Source of the DNA: Pinus tabuliformis
Lineage: Eukaryota; Streptophyta; Pinopsida; Pinales; Pinaceae
NCBI GenBank assembly: GCA_031772625.1
Contig: CM062815.1
Coordinates: forward strand, 917,134,979 to 917,198,978
DNA length: 64,000 bases
Direction: 5' to 3'
The position numbers and the translations under genes were made by a program. Positions 53,951 to 64,000 of this stretch are shown here, one piece after another (the first letter of the stretch is position 1; each line of letters begins with the position of its first letter). The notes beneath the pieces are model-generated. The model worked only from the letters and a program-made list of their open reading frames with translations, had not been told where the DNA came from and did no database searches.

Positions 53951-56575
53951 AATAATTTCTTGACCTTGAAACAAGAATTTGCAGGACTAAATATTGACAC
54001 TGAAGGAGCAAGTCAATCACAAATACTTGAAAGAGCAAGTCAATCACAAATACTTGAAAGAGCAAGTCAATCACAATTACTTGAAAGAGCAAGTCAATCA
54101 CAAATACTTGATCAACAGAACCACAAGCCAATATCACCTAAAACAGCCAACGAAATCCTACATCCAACAATTTTTAACAAAGACAACATACAAGAAATTC
54201 AACAAATCAGTTGTGAAGAAGTGGTTGATGCTGAGGCTGAAGTTATACAATTGAAAGACAATTTTCTTCTAACGGGCCTAACTCCATTGGAGGACATGTT
54301 TGACTCAAATGATGTCCCTAGAAAACAAAAAATGCAGCCCCTTAACTCTGCCATTGAAGAATGCAACATTGGAACCATTGAGAAGCCCAAGATAATAAAA
54401 TTATCTGCATCCCTACCCCCTGATCAGAAGCCTAAATACATTGACCTCTTCAAAGAGTTCCAAGATCTCTTTGCATGGAGTTATGAGGACTTAAAATCAT
54501 ATGACAGCTCTGTTATCCAACATACCATCCCTCTCAAGCCAAATCAAAAGCCATTTAAACAAAAATTGAGAAGAATAAACCCTATGCTTCTCCCTGCAAT
54601 TGAGAAAGAGGTACAAAAAATGTTTAAAGCTGGTATCATAGCACCAATCAGGTTTTCTGATTGGATCTCAAATTTGGTGCCCAGAAGAAAGAAAACTGGT
54701 GAAATAAGACTTTGTGTTGATCTTAGAAACCTAAATCAAGTGTCCCTCAAAGACAACTATCCCTTACCCAAGATGGATCACATTCTCCAAAGAGTGGTAG
54801 GGTCCTCAAGGATTTCATTACTTGATGGATTCTCAGGTTTTAATCAGATCCTAGTACACCCTGATGATCAAGACAAAACTGCATTCACAACCCCCTGGGG
54901 AACTTTCAAATATGTAAAAATGCCTTTTGGATTGAAAAATGCAGGGGAAACATTTCAAAGAGCAATGGATATTGCTTTTGCCAAAGAGATTCATGACTTT
55001 CTTGTCATTTATTTAGATGACCTCACACCTTTCTCAAAATCAGACCAAGAACATTTGAAGCATTTGAGACAGATTTTCCTAACATGTAGGAAATATGGAA
55101 TTTCCTTGAACCCAAAGAAGTCTCTATTTGGTTTGGAAGAAGGAAAGCTCTTAGGACATATCATTTCAAAGGATGGCATCAGAATTGACCCAGACAGGAT
55201 ACAAGCTATCTTACAAATGCCCCACCCAAGAAACCTCAAAGAATTGCAAGCCTTCTTGGGAAAGATCAATTTCTTAAGAAGGTTTATCCCAAACTTAGCA
55301 GAACTGATCAGATTATTGAACAACATGCTAAAAAAGGATTCAAAAGTAAAGTGGTCAGTGGAAGCAAATCAAGCCTTTGAAGGTATAAAATTGGCCCTTA
55401 CCCAAACTCCAGTCCTAACAAATCCTCAATTTGACAGAGAATTTATCATTTTCTCTTTTGCCTCCCAGCATACTATTGCTGTTGTTTTGTTACAGAAAGA
55501 TGACCAGGGAAATGAGAAACCCATTGCTTTCTTTAGTAGAGCTCTTAGAGGTGCACCTCTGAAATATCAGATCATGGAGAAACAAGCTTATGCTTTGGTC
55601 AAGGCCATTAAAGACTTTAGGATTTACATCCTTTATTCCCATGTTATAGCTTATGTGCCAAGTCCCATTGTAAAAGACATACTCACTCAAGAAAATTTAG
55701 AGGGCAGAAGAGGAAAGTGGATTGCCAACATCTTGGAATTTGATATTGAGATAAAACCTACAAAACTAATAAAAGGGCAAGGTTTGGCCAAACTAATGAC
55801 AGAAGCAAACTTCCAAGCATTAGACATAAACCAGCTGGACAATGAACCGGAGCTGGCGACTCCAAAGATCAATATAGCCTTTGAACAATCCCCTTGGTAC
55901 TCTGATATATGTTATTTGTTACAAAACCTGTGTGCTCCACCAGGATTGTCTAGAACTAAGTGTAGATTCCTAAAAATGAAAGCTTCAAAATTTTGTGTTA
56001 TGGATGGAAATTTGCTTTGGAAAAACCATGAGGGTATACTGTTAAATTGCTTGATTGAGAATGAGACTAACAATGTCACCAAAGAATTTCATGCAGGTGA
56101 CTGTGGTGGACACTTGTATTGGAAGTCCACTGTGGATAAAATACTGAGGGCTGGTTACTATTGGCCCACTGTCTTCCCTGATGTCAAGAAATTCACCACA
56201 TCATGTCATAAATGTCAAGTGTTTGAGGGAAAAAGAAAGTTGCTGCCACTTCCTTTGAGGCCTATTGCAACAGAGAGACCTTTTCAACAATGGGGCTTGG
56301 ATTTCATTGGGGAAATTCATCCCTCATCTTCAGGCCAACATAGATGGATCCTAACAGCTACAGACTACTTTACTAAATGGATTGAAGTTGTTCCATGCAG
56401 ACAAGCAAATGATTCCACTATCATTCAGTTCCTTGACACCAATATCCTTGCTAGATTTGGCTGTCCTGATAAGATAATAACAGACAATGCTGCTGTCTTC
56501 ATATCTAAGAAGATGGTGAATTTTTGCCACAAATTTCACAATACCTTGGGCCATTCTACTGCATACTATCCCTAA
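53585..56575 (+). CDS. Element B polymerase polyprotein, 996-codon open part
   Basis: This unbroken frame covers the end of the upstream RNase H-like domain (residues 1-85), a spacer with 27-bp repeats (about 140-176), reverse transcriptase (about 300-580; RLCVDLRNLNQVSLKDNYPL, LLDGFSGFNQILVHPDDQDK, catalytic YLDD at residue 476), the degenerate RNase H (about 610-740) and integrase (from about 830). The ATG at 53585 lies inside the RNase H-like domain and is not the natural start; the ancestral frame runs in from the protease. TAA at 56573 falls where element A has glutamine (YYPQGNG). Related throughout to element A. Confidence 0.88.
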   Translation: MAEYEALLLGLKLVKSLQAIKVSILGDSDLVIQQVKGNFVTNEKRLRSYRSAAAELLQSFTEFQITKIPRTHNLHAHSLATFASTYKLPFEPHHCFTAEVKHRPSVPNNVKDWQVFEDDAQINNFLTLKQEFAGLNIDTEGASQSQILERASQSQILERASQSQLLERASQSQILDQQNHKPISPKTANEILHPTIFNKDNIQEIQQISCEEVVDAEAEVIQLKDNFLLTGLTPLEDMFDSNDVPRKQKMQPLNSAIEECNIGTIEKPKIIKLSASLPPDQKPKYIDLFKEFQDLFAWSYEDLKSYDSSVIQHTIPLKPNQKPFKQKLRRINPMLLPAIEKEVQKMFKAGIIAPIRFSDWISNLVPRRKKTGEIRLCVDLRNLNQVSLKDNYPLPKMDHILQRVVGSSRISLLDGFSGFNQILVHPDDQDKTAFTTPWGTFKYVKMPFGLKNAGETFQRAMDIAFAKEIHDFLVIYLDDLTPFSKSDQEHLKHLRQIFLTCRKYGISLNPKKSLFGLEEGKLLGHIISKDGIRIDPDRIQAILQMPHPRNLKELQAFLGKINFLRRFIPNLAELIRLLNNMLKKDSKVKWSVEANQAFEGIKLALTQTPVLTNPQFDREFIIFSFASQHTIAVVLLQKDDQGNEKPIAFFSRALRGAPLKYQIMEKQAYALVKAIKDFRIYILYSHVIAYVPSPIVKDILTQENLEGRRGKWIANILEFDIEIKPTKLIKGQGLAKLMTEANFQALDINQLDNEPELATPKINIAFEQSPWYSDICYLLQNLCAPPGLSRTKCRFLKMKASKFCVMDGNLLWKNHEGILLNCLIENETNNVTKEFHAGDCGGHLYWKSTVDKILRAGYYWPTVFPDVKKFTTSCHKCQVFEGKRKLLPLPLRPIATERPFQQWGLDFIGEIHPSSSGQHRWILTATDYFTKWIEVVPCRQANDSTIIQFLDTNILARFGCPDKIITDNAAVFISKKMVNFCHKFHNTLGHSTAYYP
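54005..54112 (+). repeat. Four 27-bp tandem repeats in the RNase H-reverse transcriptase spacer
   Basis: Each unit encodes (G/E-R)ASQSQILE, nine residues, in frame. One unit has a single I-to-L change. Absent from element A, so the expansion is lineage-specific. Confidence 0.92.
55420..55850 (+). pseudogene. Element B canonical RNase H position, catalytic residues lost
   Basis: Lies between reverse transcriptase and integrase inside the open 996-codon frame. Where active Ty3/gypsy RNase H has TDAS, EKE, TDH and an AD before the end, this reads FSFAS, MEKQA, LYSHV and GLAKLM. All four acidic catalytic residues are gone although the frame is intact and the fold-like pattern (AVVLLQKDDQGNEKPIAFFS) is kept. 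It probably serves as a structural connector, as the connection domain does in retroviruses. Confidence 0.75.
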
Positions 56576-57157
56576 GGAAATGGCCTTGCCGAATCATCAA
56601 ATAAAAGCCTTGTAAACATCATAAAGAAGGTGTTAGAAGAAAATAAAAAGGACTGGCACAAGAAGCTTGTGAATGCCTTATGGGCAAATAGACTAACAAC
56701 CAAGAGATCAATTGGGGTCAGCCCATACGAGTTAGTCTATGGACTAGAAGCCAAATTCCCTTCATCACTAGGGGTTCCTGTTATGAAACTACTTCAAGAA
56801 AGTCAAGCTGAACCAAATGATATGCAGAGAAGGATAAATCAAATAATATGTTTGCAGCAAACTAGAGACCAAGTTTACAACAGAGTTCAAGTTTTACAAG
56901 AAAATTTAAAGAAAGCCTTTGACAGAAGGACCAAGGCAAAAGATTTCAACATTGGTGATAAAGTCCTCAAGTGGGATTCAAGAAGGGAAGACAAAGGAAA
57001 ACATGGAAAATTTGATTCCCTTTGGAGAGGACAACTTGCTGTCCAAGCAGTATAGGGAAACAATACTTACTTCCTTAAAAGTCTTGATAAAGCTGATTTG
57101 GATGAAGGTCCTGTGAATGGCAGGATGTTGAAGCACTATGTTGACTACTATCCATAA
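56076..57157 (+). pseudogene. Element B integrase
   Basis: Zinc-binding HAGDCGGHLYW and CHKCQVFEGK; core D at WGLDFIGEIHPS, D at IITDNAAVFIS, E at GNGLAESSNK. The last lies after the premature TAA at 56573. The C-terminal part (56630-57055) reads LWANRLTTKRSIGVSPYELV, FNIGDKVLKWDSRRED and SLWRG, then a TAG at 57053 and an in-frame end at MLKHYVDYYP with TAA at 57155. No chromodomain. Confidence 0.87.
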
Positions 57158-57415
57158 GTGCAGCCTGAGTTTCCCTTGTACATATTCAGGTGTATATATT
57201 ACTTTTTGTTAAAATGTAAAAATGCAGTTTCTCAAGTTTTATAAGAAATCAGCAAAAGGCAAATAAGTTCAGAGATTTACCAAGATGGGAAGAGCATAAC
57301 TTGGGCATTTCAAAGAGGAATACTCCAAGTTTGATACAGGAAATCAAGGGCCAAGGCATTCTGACCTGCTGTTCTTGGTCTTTCAAATGGAAAAACCATC
57401 CCCATGTGGAGCCAC
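57158..57415 (+). other. Element B 3' untranslated region
   Basis: Short non-coding stretch. It ends CCATGTGGAGCCAC before the LTR, the equivalent of A's CCATTGGAGGCAT. A conventional long purine tract is not evident; TGGAG may serve. Confidence 0.6.
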
Positions 57416-60400
57416 TGTTAGCTACCTATATCAATAGGTTTCATATTTCATGATTGGCAAAGAAAGGTCCAAATATGCTCTGCTTTGGTGATACAAAGAT
57501 CCCATATTTCCAAAAGGAGACAATGTGTGTATATAGCTTCATGTTGATTAAATTTTGATGGGTGGTCCAACAGCCTAATCTGGATCATGCCTTGTTTTAA
57601 TTTTCTGTTGTAGAATAGAGAAATAAGTCTGTCCAAACTGTTTAATCTTGGCAGACCAATAGCTTAGGTAGAGAAGTAAGGTTCCCAACTGCTTAATCTG
57701 GGACCTTGGAAGCAATAAGGGTAGCCTTAGATAGAAAATCAAAAGGAAAAAGCCAAAGAAAAGAAAAGGCACATAAGGGTCTGCAAGTCTAAGTGCACCC
57801 TCCATGAAGAAACAAAAAATGCTAGGAAAATAGATGGGTAGGCAGATGGGGTTGCAGAAATGTCATTCCTTACAATTGGATGTGTGCTAACCTGTTCACA
57901 AAGGAATATCAATGGATTGAGAAGGTCCTCTTCTCAATCTTGTTGCAGCAAAGCAAAGGAGCATGTCTAACTTCCCATTTTCCCCTTTCACATTCATTAC
58001 TAACATCCCTTCATCAGTTGAGATTCATGGAAGAATTTGAGGCTTTATGGTGGTTCTTATTCCTTTAAAAGCCACATTTCTTGTCTAAAATTCTTTTCAT
58101 TTTGATCTACTCCTTAAGCTAAGTCGTTTTCAAATAAACTTAGTGATATCACTCCTCATTCACCTTTTCCATCCATATTAACCCCTAACTTCTATTATCT
58201 AAATCCCCTATGTTACCTTTTCCCTACTATTATAACACTATGGTGTATAAACCCCAAGCATTGTATAAATATCCCTCCCCTTGGCATTATAGCCATATGT
58301 TCACTGTTAGGGATTAAAATGACATCTGGTCAGTTTGAGAACCCTAAGCCTTACCCCTCTTTCCCCTTCAGAAGTCATTTTAAACCACTTCACCCTTCAT
58401 TTGCTAAAAAACCTTGTAAAAAACCCATTTTCACACCTAACCCGCTTCATTTGCAAAATATACATAAAAACCCACTTTTTTCCTTTTATCCTAAGTTCTC
58501 GGTGCTATGCGCGTTTTGCAAAATACATTGAAAAATCATGCAAATCCGCCAAAGTTCTAAAGTCCCCGCCAGGCACTTTTACCAAAGAAAATATTATTTT
58601 ATTCCCCGCCCATATCCGTATTGACCGGGCAGCTTAACGATCCATTGACCGTCGGATCTGGCCCTTTTCATCCGACGGCCCTCAACAATATCGGAATGGG
58701 CCCGACGTCCGAAAGATAGCTTTCGATATTTGTCAGAGGGTGACGTCAGGCCTCCGCCACGCGTCACCCCCACATCGTATCGGAGCCCCCTCTGACAATT
58801 CCGCCTCCGTATAGTAAGCGGTGCGATATGATACCGCTTACTGTGTCCGGTTTCTGCCAACCCGCCTTGCCAACGTCACTACCACGTCACCTCTACGTTA
58901 TCGCCGTGTCAGCGCCCCCGTTAGCCATTTGCTCGACCTGTCCGCCACCTCACCATACCTGTGGACCACTTACAGTCTACCACGTCACCCGATGACATCA
59001 TGCTGACGTCATCCCACCTTGATGCCACTTGATGACGTCATGCTGACGTCATCCAAAAAAGCGCCAATGTTCCAAAAAATCCATATTTTGGCCAAAAAAA
59101 CCGTGTTTTTTGCACTTTTCGCAAAAACAACTGTTGTTTCTTCTGCATGTAATTTACGTCCAAACTGCCGCCAACCTGCTGAATTCGACCTGGATACCGT
59201 TGGCGCGCCAAATCCACCTGCATTGTCACCATTGCCAAGCAAATTTACCAGGTATTTATCAAATTTACCTCCCCTGTGCTCGGTTGTGTCCAGAATTGTC
59301 TGAAACAAAACTTAAAAGAGTGAAAAACACATAATTTACCGGCAAATCCCTTGTGCCTAGCCTCCATTTGCAACTGTAAGGTCGAAATTCACCTGCTGAG
59401 CCTTGTTTACCTGAGTTTTTTCACAAAACCGGCATTCTGTTCGCGCAGTCGTGAACAGGGAACCCAAGCTGCACCAACTCACCGAAAGGAGAGTTTTTAA
59501 GGACAAGTATTTTCCCCATTAGTGCTTTGTGCAGTATTTCAATTGCTGGCATTGCCATTTTATCCCCTGTTCCTAAGTAAATCACTTCTCTCTCCAAGAA
59601 ATACTCCTTTGTGTTGCTCTGCACAGTAACACCAGTTCTTATATAAGCAGAATCCTAAACTAACTATGGATACTCCAGTAGCACCTGTAGCCTTGAATGT
59701 TGCCCCTTTAAATGCCCCTCAGAGAGAATTGGAATGGCAACCATTAGCAGACTTGGATTATCAGATATCAGAAGAAATGCTAATGCACAGCAAGTACCAC
59801 ATTCACTTGCTGAATGAGTTAAAGATTAAACATGAGTGTGGAACAAATGTATTGGGCATTTGGGATTCTTTCCTCCCTATCTTCAAGCTCCCCCAGGTCA
59901 AACAGTTCCCTAACCTAATCCACCTATGTGCTGACTGCTATGATGCCACTCAGAGGGCTGTGATTGACCCTTCAGGTTCAGTAGTTTTCTATGTCACCCC
60001 TGAAGCCATCAGAGAGATGCTGCACTTCAAAACTGAGAAGAAATTAGTCCCTCTATCACTGATGGATCTAATTAAGCAAGGAGCTAAATTGACAGAGGCT
60101 CAGATCACCAAACTAAATTAGTTGTACATTGGGTCTGACACTGTGAAGTACCCTCCCATCTTTCATGTTTACCTCAACCAATTGGGCAGGGATCTTGTAG
60201 ACATGATCAGTCCCATCCTGGGCTATAATTCTGTTGAGTTTGTTGATGAAACTGTGCTGGTGATGATGCTCATGTTTGCCCCTGGCAAGTCTCCAATTTG
60301 CTATGAATATGCCACCTACATATCTGACAAAATACATGAGCAACTATTGAACTTGTTAAGAGAAAGGGTGTTCAGATACACCTCCTACATCTACCACCTG

Positions 60401-63400
60401 ATTTTGTATTATCAACATGAGAAATTTCACTTTGCGATGAAGAGAGTGGATGCACAAGAAAATCCAAGGTCAGTGGTTTATTGGTCCTCTGTTTTCCACC
60501 ACAGATCTTGTTCTCCATATACTTACTGTGAGTTTATAGACCTCTTCATCCACCGAGCCATGTCCCTGCTTATGAGCTCACCTCCTCCAAGACTGACTGA
60601 TGAGATGCAAAGAATCCTTCAGTTATCCAAGGTATACAACATTGGGGATTGGTATTATTACCAAAACCACACAGTCATCAGGATATATGGGTGCGAGTTG
60701 CCCCCATACAAATTGCCCAAATATGTGCCAATGAGGTTATTTGCCCTGGAATACTTCAGGAAATTTGGGAATGCTGATGTGCTACACTTTTCAGGCAGAG
60801 GCAAGAAAGCACAGCTCAAGGTCAGGAACCAATTAGGCCACTTTATCTACAACAAAAGGGAGGAAGGTTGGCAAGAGGCGGATAGAATGTTAGAATCCCT
60901 TGGCTTGCAAACCAGTTTCCTTTGGAAACCATATGACCCCGGTCACTTCATAAGCCTAAGAAGGGTCAAATATAGGCTGTCCGGTTATGACCATATAAGG
61001 TTGCCTCACATAGAAAAGTATGCAAATCAAATTAAGTGGAGGAGAGGAACCTTAGAGGAGGCTGCCACACAAGAAGAATTAAATCAAAGAGCAGTTAAAA
61101 ATCTCCAAAAGATGGCTGACCTAGAGCTTTGTTCGCAGGTGTTTACTCTTCCAAGCACTCAAGTGGGAGCAGCTGCCTCTTCCTCTATAGGAAATCAGCA
61201 AGCAGCCAAGGCCACTGAGCAAACCTCTACCAAAGGCAAGGAAAAGGAGATGGAACCAGAGCAGCCACCTCATGAGGAGGTGGAGCAGCAACAGCAGCAG
61301 GTAGAGCAGCAACAACAACAGGTACAACAGCCACAAGAGGGGCAGCAAGAGAAAGGGTAGCCACTACAGCAAGAAAAGGCAGCTGAGGCCCCAATTTTCA
61401 CTGAGCAGAAGCCACCACAAATTGTGCCTCCTAGGCAGGAAACAACAGCTGAAGCCTCAATCCTCCAAACCCCACAAAAGGAGGATATAAGTAGGAAGAG
61501 GGACAGAGAGACTCCCCTCACAGCAACAACAACTCAAGGGGAGAAAAGGCACATAATGAATCCCCTTTCAGAAGAGGAAATGCCTATAGGGCAATCTTTG
61601 GGCATGGGCCCACCAACTATGGAGGCCTCAGCAAGTTCCTTCCAGCAGGAGCAAGAGAGGATAGTGGGAGGAGAAGTCAGCTCCTCAAGCCAGCAGAGAG
61701 AAGGTGAACTGGGCATCAAACATCAGTTCATTGACATAAAGAGGAGGAATGAGCCAATAAAAATACAGCTATATAATCATTTGTTGAAAATGGCTCCCAC
61801 TAACCAGCAAAGACTAATGTCTGCATATGATGTCAATGAGGGCAAAATGATCATGAGTCACTTCATGCCAACTGCATTGCAACCATAGTCCCCTGCAGAC
61901 TACTTGAGGACCAATCTTAAGGTCCTTGCCAAGGACATCCACCAGATGGATCAGATTGAACTACATAAGCAAACAGGTGAGATGGTGTATGCCTCCTTGG
62001 CAGACAAGACTTTGGTGAACTACAGGCTAGAAAATAGCCTAAACAACACCACTGCCCAACTTGAGTTGGAGAGAGCATCCTCTCAAGCAAAGGACAACAG
62101 GATCAGAGCTTTAGAAGATATAATCATAGAGATCGGGCATGATCCCAAGGACATCAAGGGCATACAGGCATTATTGAAATTGAGGGATGCAGACATGGCA
62201 GCACTGAGAAAAATGGTAAAAATCCCAGCAACAATTCACCCACAAACTAAAGAGGTTGCTCATCTGAGACATGATCAAGATGCGGCAGCTTTGCTGGTGT
62301 CTTTATACAAACAGCTGATCCAGACACAAGAGAAGTTGGGAGAATCAGAGGCTGCACAGGTAGCATTGCAAGCAGCATTACAACAAAAGGAAGGAGGTCA
62401 AACATCTCAGCCTCCTCCAGAAATAATTAACCTTGAGGAAGCTCCTCCAACTACTGCTCCCCTTACTCAACAAACAGAACAGGCAGCACCTTCTACCTCA
62501 GCACCACCACCAAAAACAGAGCAGGCCCCAAGCCTGGACATGCAAAAGCTGAGAAATGAAATTCAGGCCTTAGAAGCACAAATGGCAGAACTGAATGAGG
62601 CCAGGGAAACCCTTGCCAAGCTAAATGAAAGATATGATAAATCAAAGCAAAGTGTTGCTGAGAAAGGGAGGGAGATAAAGGCACTCAAGGAGAAGATAAA
62701 GGAGCTAGAGAAGGAGCTCACACTGGATAAAGTAGTAGCTGAGCTCAAGACAGTGCTATGGGCCAATATTGGCCAATCCATCACTGATCAATGGAAATAT
62801 ATTGAGACAATTCATGGGCAGATGGAGCTCATTGCAAAAGCACATAGGGAAATCCAAAGAGCTAGGGCATCTCTAGGAAATATGCCTGAGGTTTCCAATA
62901 GAATGATCAATGTGCTTAACAACAGAACAAGTGCTCAGTTGGCAACTATGAGAATCTCCAACAGGACTGAGACTATTTTGTTAATAATGAGGGTCCTAAC
63001 ACTAAGAAGCCTGGTGCAGACACTAGAAAGAAGGACCCAGGATATGCAGACAGAGGTCAATAGATTCATGGACAAATTTGTGGCATTGCAAAACAGAGGT
63101 CTCCCAAGCTTACTGAACAGCGCAGGAAGACTACTTTCACATGAAAACTATGCCAAGAAAGTGAACACCTTTGCCACAAATCAGATCACAGAAAAGGCCA
63201 GCACCTCAGAGGAAACAGGGCCAGCAACAGGGTATAGAACTTATTTTTTATTATGGATGAGATCAAACATCTGTTTGAAGTGCCTCCCAACTTCTACAAA
63301 TACACAGAGGCAGATGAGACATTAGAGGCAATTCTGAGACATCAATTGCCCACACAGGAATACTGGACCAAAATGATACAGTTGATATTATAAACCAGAG

Positions 63401-63566
63401 CCTGTAAGTCAAATTTTTCATTTAAATTCATAGGTGATCATGCACGGGAAAATTTGATAAAACCAGCATGCATGAAAAGGAAAGGGCTGAGCCAACTCAG
63501 CAGAACTATTCGGCCAAATAAAGCAAGATTGACAGCTACAGGTGACAAGGCCGAAAAACTACAGCA
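57416..63566 (+). repeat. Element B 3' LTR (interrupted at 63567 by F)
   Basis: Starts TGTTAGCTACC; 6.15 kb collinear with 39861-46034. Promoter candidates, the inverted repeat, TGACGTCA cluster and reading frame are all present. Confidence 0.85.
59666..63393 (+). pseudogene. LTR-encoded protein, right copy
   Basis: Same frame as 42110-45856, with stops at only three places (about 60119, 61358 and 61886), each of which is CAG in the left copy. Open blocks are 151, 412 and 473 codons. A 19-bp deletion near 63230 (relative to the left copy at about 45675) shifts the last ~50 codons, so the block ends at 63325 rather than at the homologous TAA at 63391. The Gln tract is longer than on the left (VEQQQQQVEQQQQQVQQP). 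Function unknown; see the left copy for domains. Confidence 0.75.
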
Positions 63567-64000
63567 CTGTCACACGGAATCAGTCAATAGTGTGGACACA
63601 ACCGACCTTCCTAGAAGTCTAAGACATTCTAATGACAAACAAAACAAACGAGAGCAATCCTTCTCTAAATATGTATTGCAATATGAGAAATCAAGTGTGT
63701 GGCTCTTACCTCTAACCAAACGCTGTTGTAGTAGCTCAGCTTTGTTGATCCGGATGAGCTCCTCCTTTTCTCCAAAACCTGCATTCACCAACAGTCAAAC
63801 CATTAAATAGCACCTGATTATAACATAAAACAAAGCATATTCAACATATAGACCAAGGAGTATATGAAACAACTCATAAATAACAAGTTATTGAGAAGAA
63901 TGGACTCATTTGCATTAATAGGTAACAAAAGGAACAAATACAACCTGAGCCTTGGTGTTGTGCAAGTCCCTCCCAGGGTCCATCAAGAGTTCTCCTTTAC
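63567..64000. mobile_element. Insertion F: unidentified element start, truncated by window end
   Basis: After ACAGCAC the right LTR departs abruptly from the left LTR (46035 onward). The new sequence begins TGTCACACGG, compatible with an LTR start, with AGCAC as the candidate target duplication. Its other end is outside the window. On the minus strand, about 63699-63783, there is an exon-like block bounded by AG and GT (GTAAGAG), encoding FGEKEELIRINKAELLQQRL; it could be part of a captured gene. Confidence 0.5.

Larger units (their letters stand above)
39861..64000 (+). mobile_element. Element B: Ty3/gypsy retrotransposon with giant ORF-bearing LTRs (runs off window)
   Basis: LTR 39861-47098, primer site 47103, gag through integrase 47299-57157, second LTR from 57416. 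The LTR begins TGTTA and ends TAACA, a perfect terminal inverted repeat. Domain order is gag, protease, RNase H-like, reverse transcriptase, inactive RNase H, integrase, as in element A. Element H sits in its gag and insertion F in its right LTR. Without H the interior is about 6.7 kb, so the two LTRs together would be roughly twice the length of the interior. A few stops interrupt the genes. Confidence 0.88.

Noticed and set aside
39861..63566. The pair of ~6 kb repeats as a segmental duplication of a host gene.
   Set aside because: The primer site after the left copy and the end of integrase just before the right copy, TGTTA...TAACA termini, and a related arrangement in element A fit LTRs better.
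63564..64000. Insertion F as a CACTA-type DNA transposon (reads CACTGTCACAC).
   Set aside because: CAC is also present at this position in the uninterrupted left LTR, so the new sequence more simply starts at TGTCACAC; no subterminal repeats could be checked.
1..64000. tRNA or rRNA genes.
   Set aside because: Only tRNA-complementary primer sites were found; no cloverleaf or rRNA core segments seen.

Overview
The window is plant nuclear DNA made almost entirely of LTR retrotransposons inserted into one another. I see no host gene, rRNA or tRNA. Ty1/copia and Ty3/gypsy (including chromovirus) proteins, the TGGTATCAGAGC primer sites, many decayed copies and the depth of nesting suggest a large, repeat-rich seed-plant genome. 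A gymnosperm is plausible but not proven. Exact or near-exact 5-bp target-site duplications, TG...CA LTR ends, primer-binding sites and polypurine tracts let the layers be separated.

Layout. Element A is an old Ty3/gypsy copy on the + strand and is the base layer. Its gag starts at the left edge, resumes at 15284, its pol ends near 20640 and its 3' LTR starts at 20896. A copia element (649-15283, target duplication TACCA/TACTA) sits in A's gag. That copia element's own gag is split by element G (2398-10751, target duplication GACAG, minus strand), which encodes only gag and protease. A's 3' LTR is broken at 22768 by element E, which has minisatellite-bearing LTRs and a long interior with no recognisable protein. 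E's interior carries chromovirus D (32713-38816, target duplication ACAGG), and E's 3' LTR is cut at 39861 by element B. B is a younger relative of A that fills the rest of the window. B's gag is split by element H (48245-51876, target duplication AAGAA), and B's right LTR is interrupted at 63567 by a further insertion, F, which runs off the window.

The most unusual system is the A/B family. (1) B's LTRs are about 7.2 kb long, and each carries a sense-strand reading frame of about 1,250 codons: a globular N-terminal region, a Gln/Glu-rich segment and a long coiled coil. The decayed 3' LTR of A holds a recognisable relative, so the LTR gene looks like a family trait. (2) In both A and B an RNase H-like domain lies between protease and reverse transcriptase, while the usual RNase H after the reverse transcriptase has lost its catalytic acidic residues.

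Two further elements stand out. H has one intact 733-codon frame joining gag and protease directly to the integrase C-terminal region, with no reverse transcriptase, RNase H or integrase core, yet it has clean LTRs and a perfect target duplication. G carries a dispersed family of hairpins whose stems differ but whose loops share a motif next to the 3' arm.

In working order, these elements would be copied from RNA by reverse transcriptase and inserted by integrase. Most copies here are disabled by stops, frameshifts and nested insertions. G and H could only have moved with enzymes supplied by other elements.
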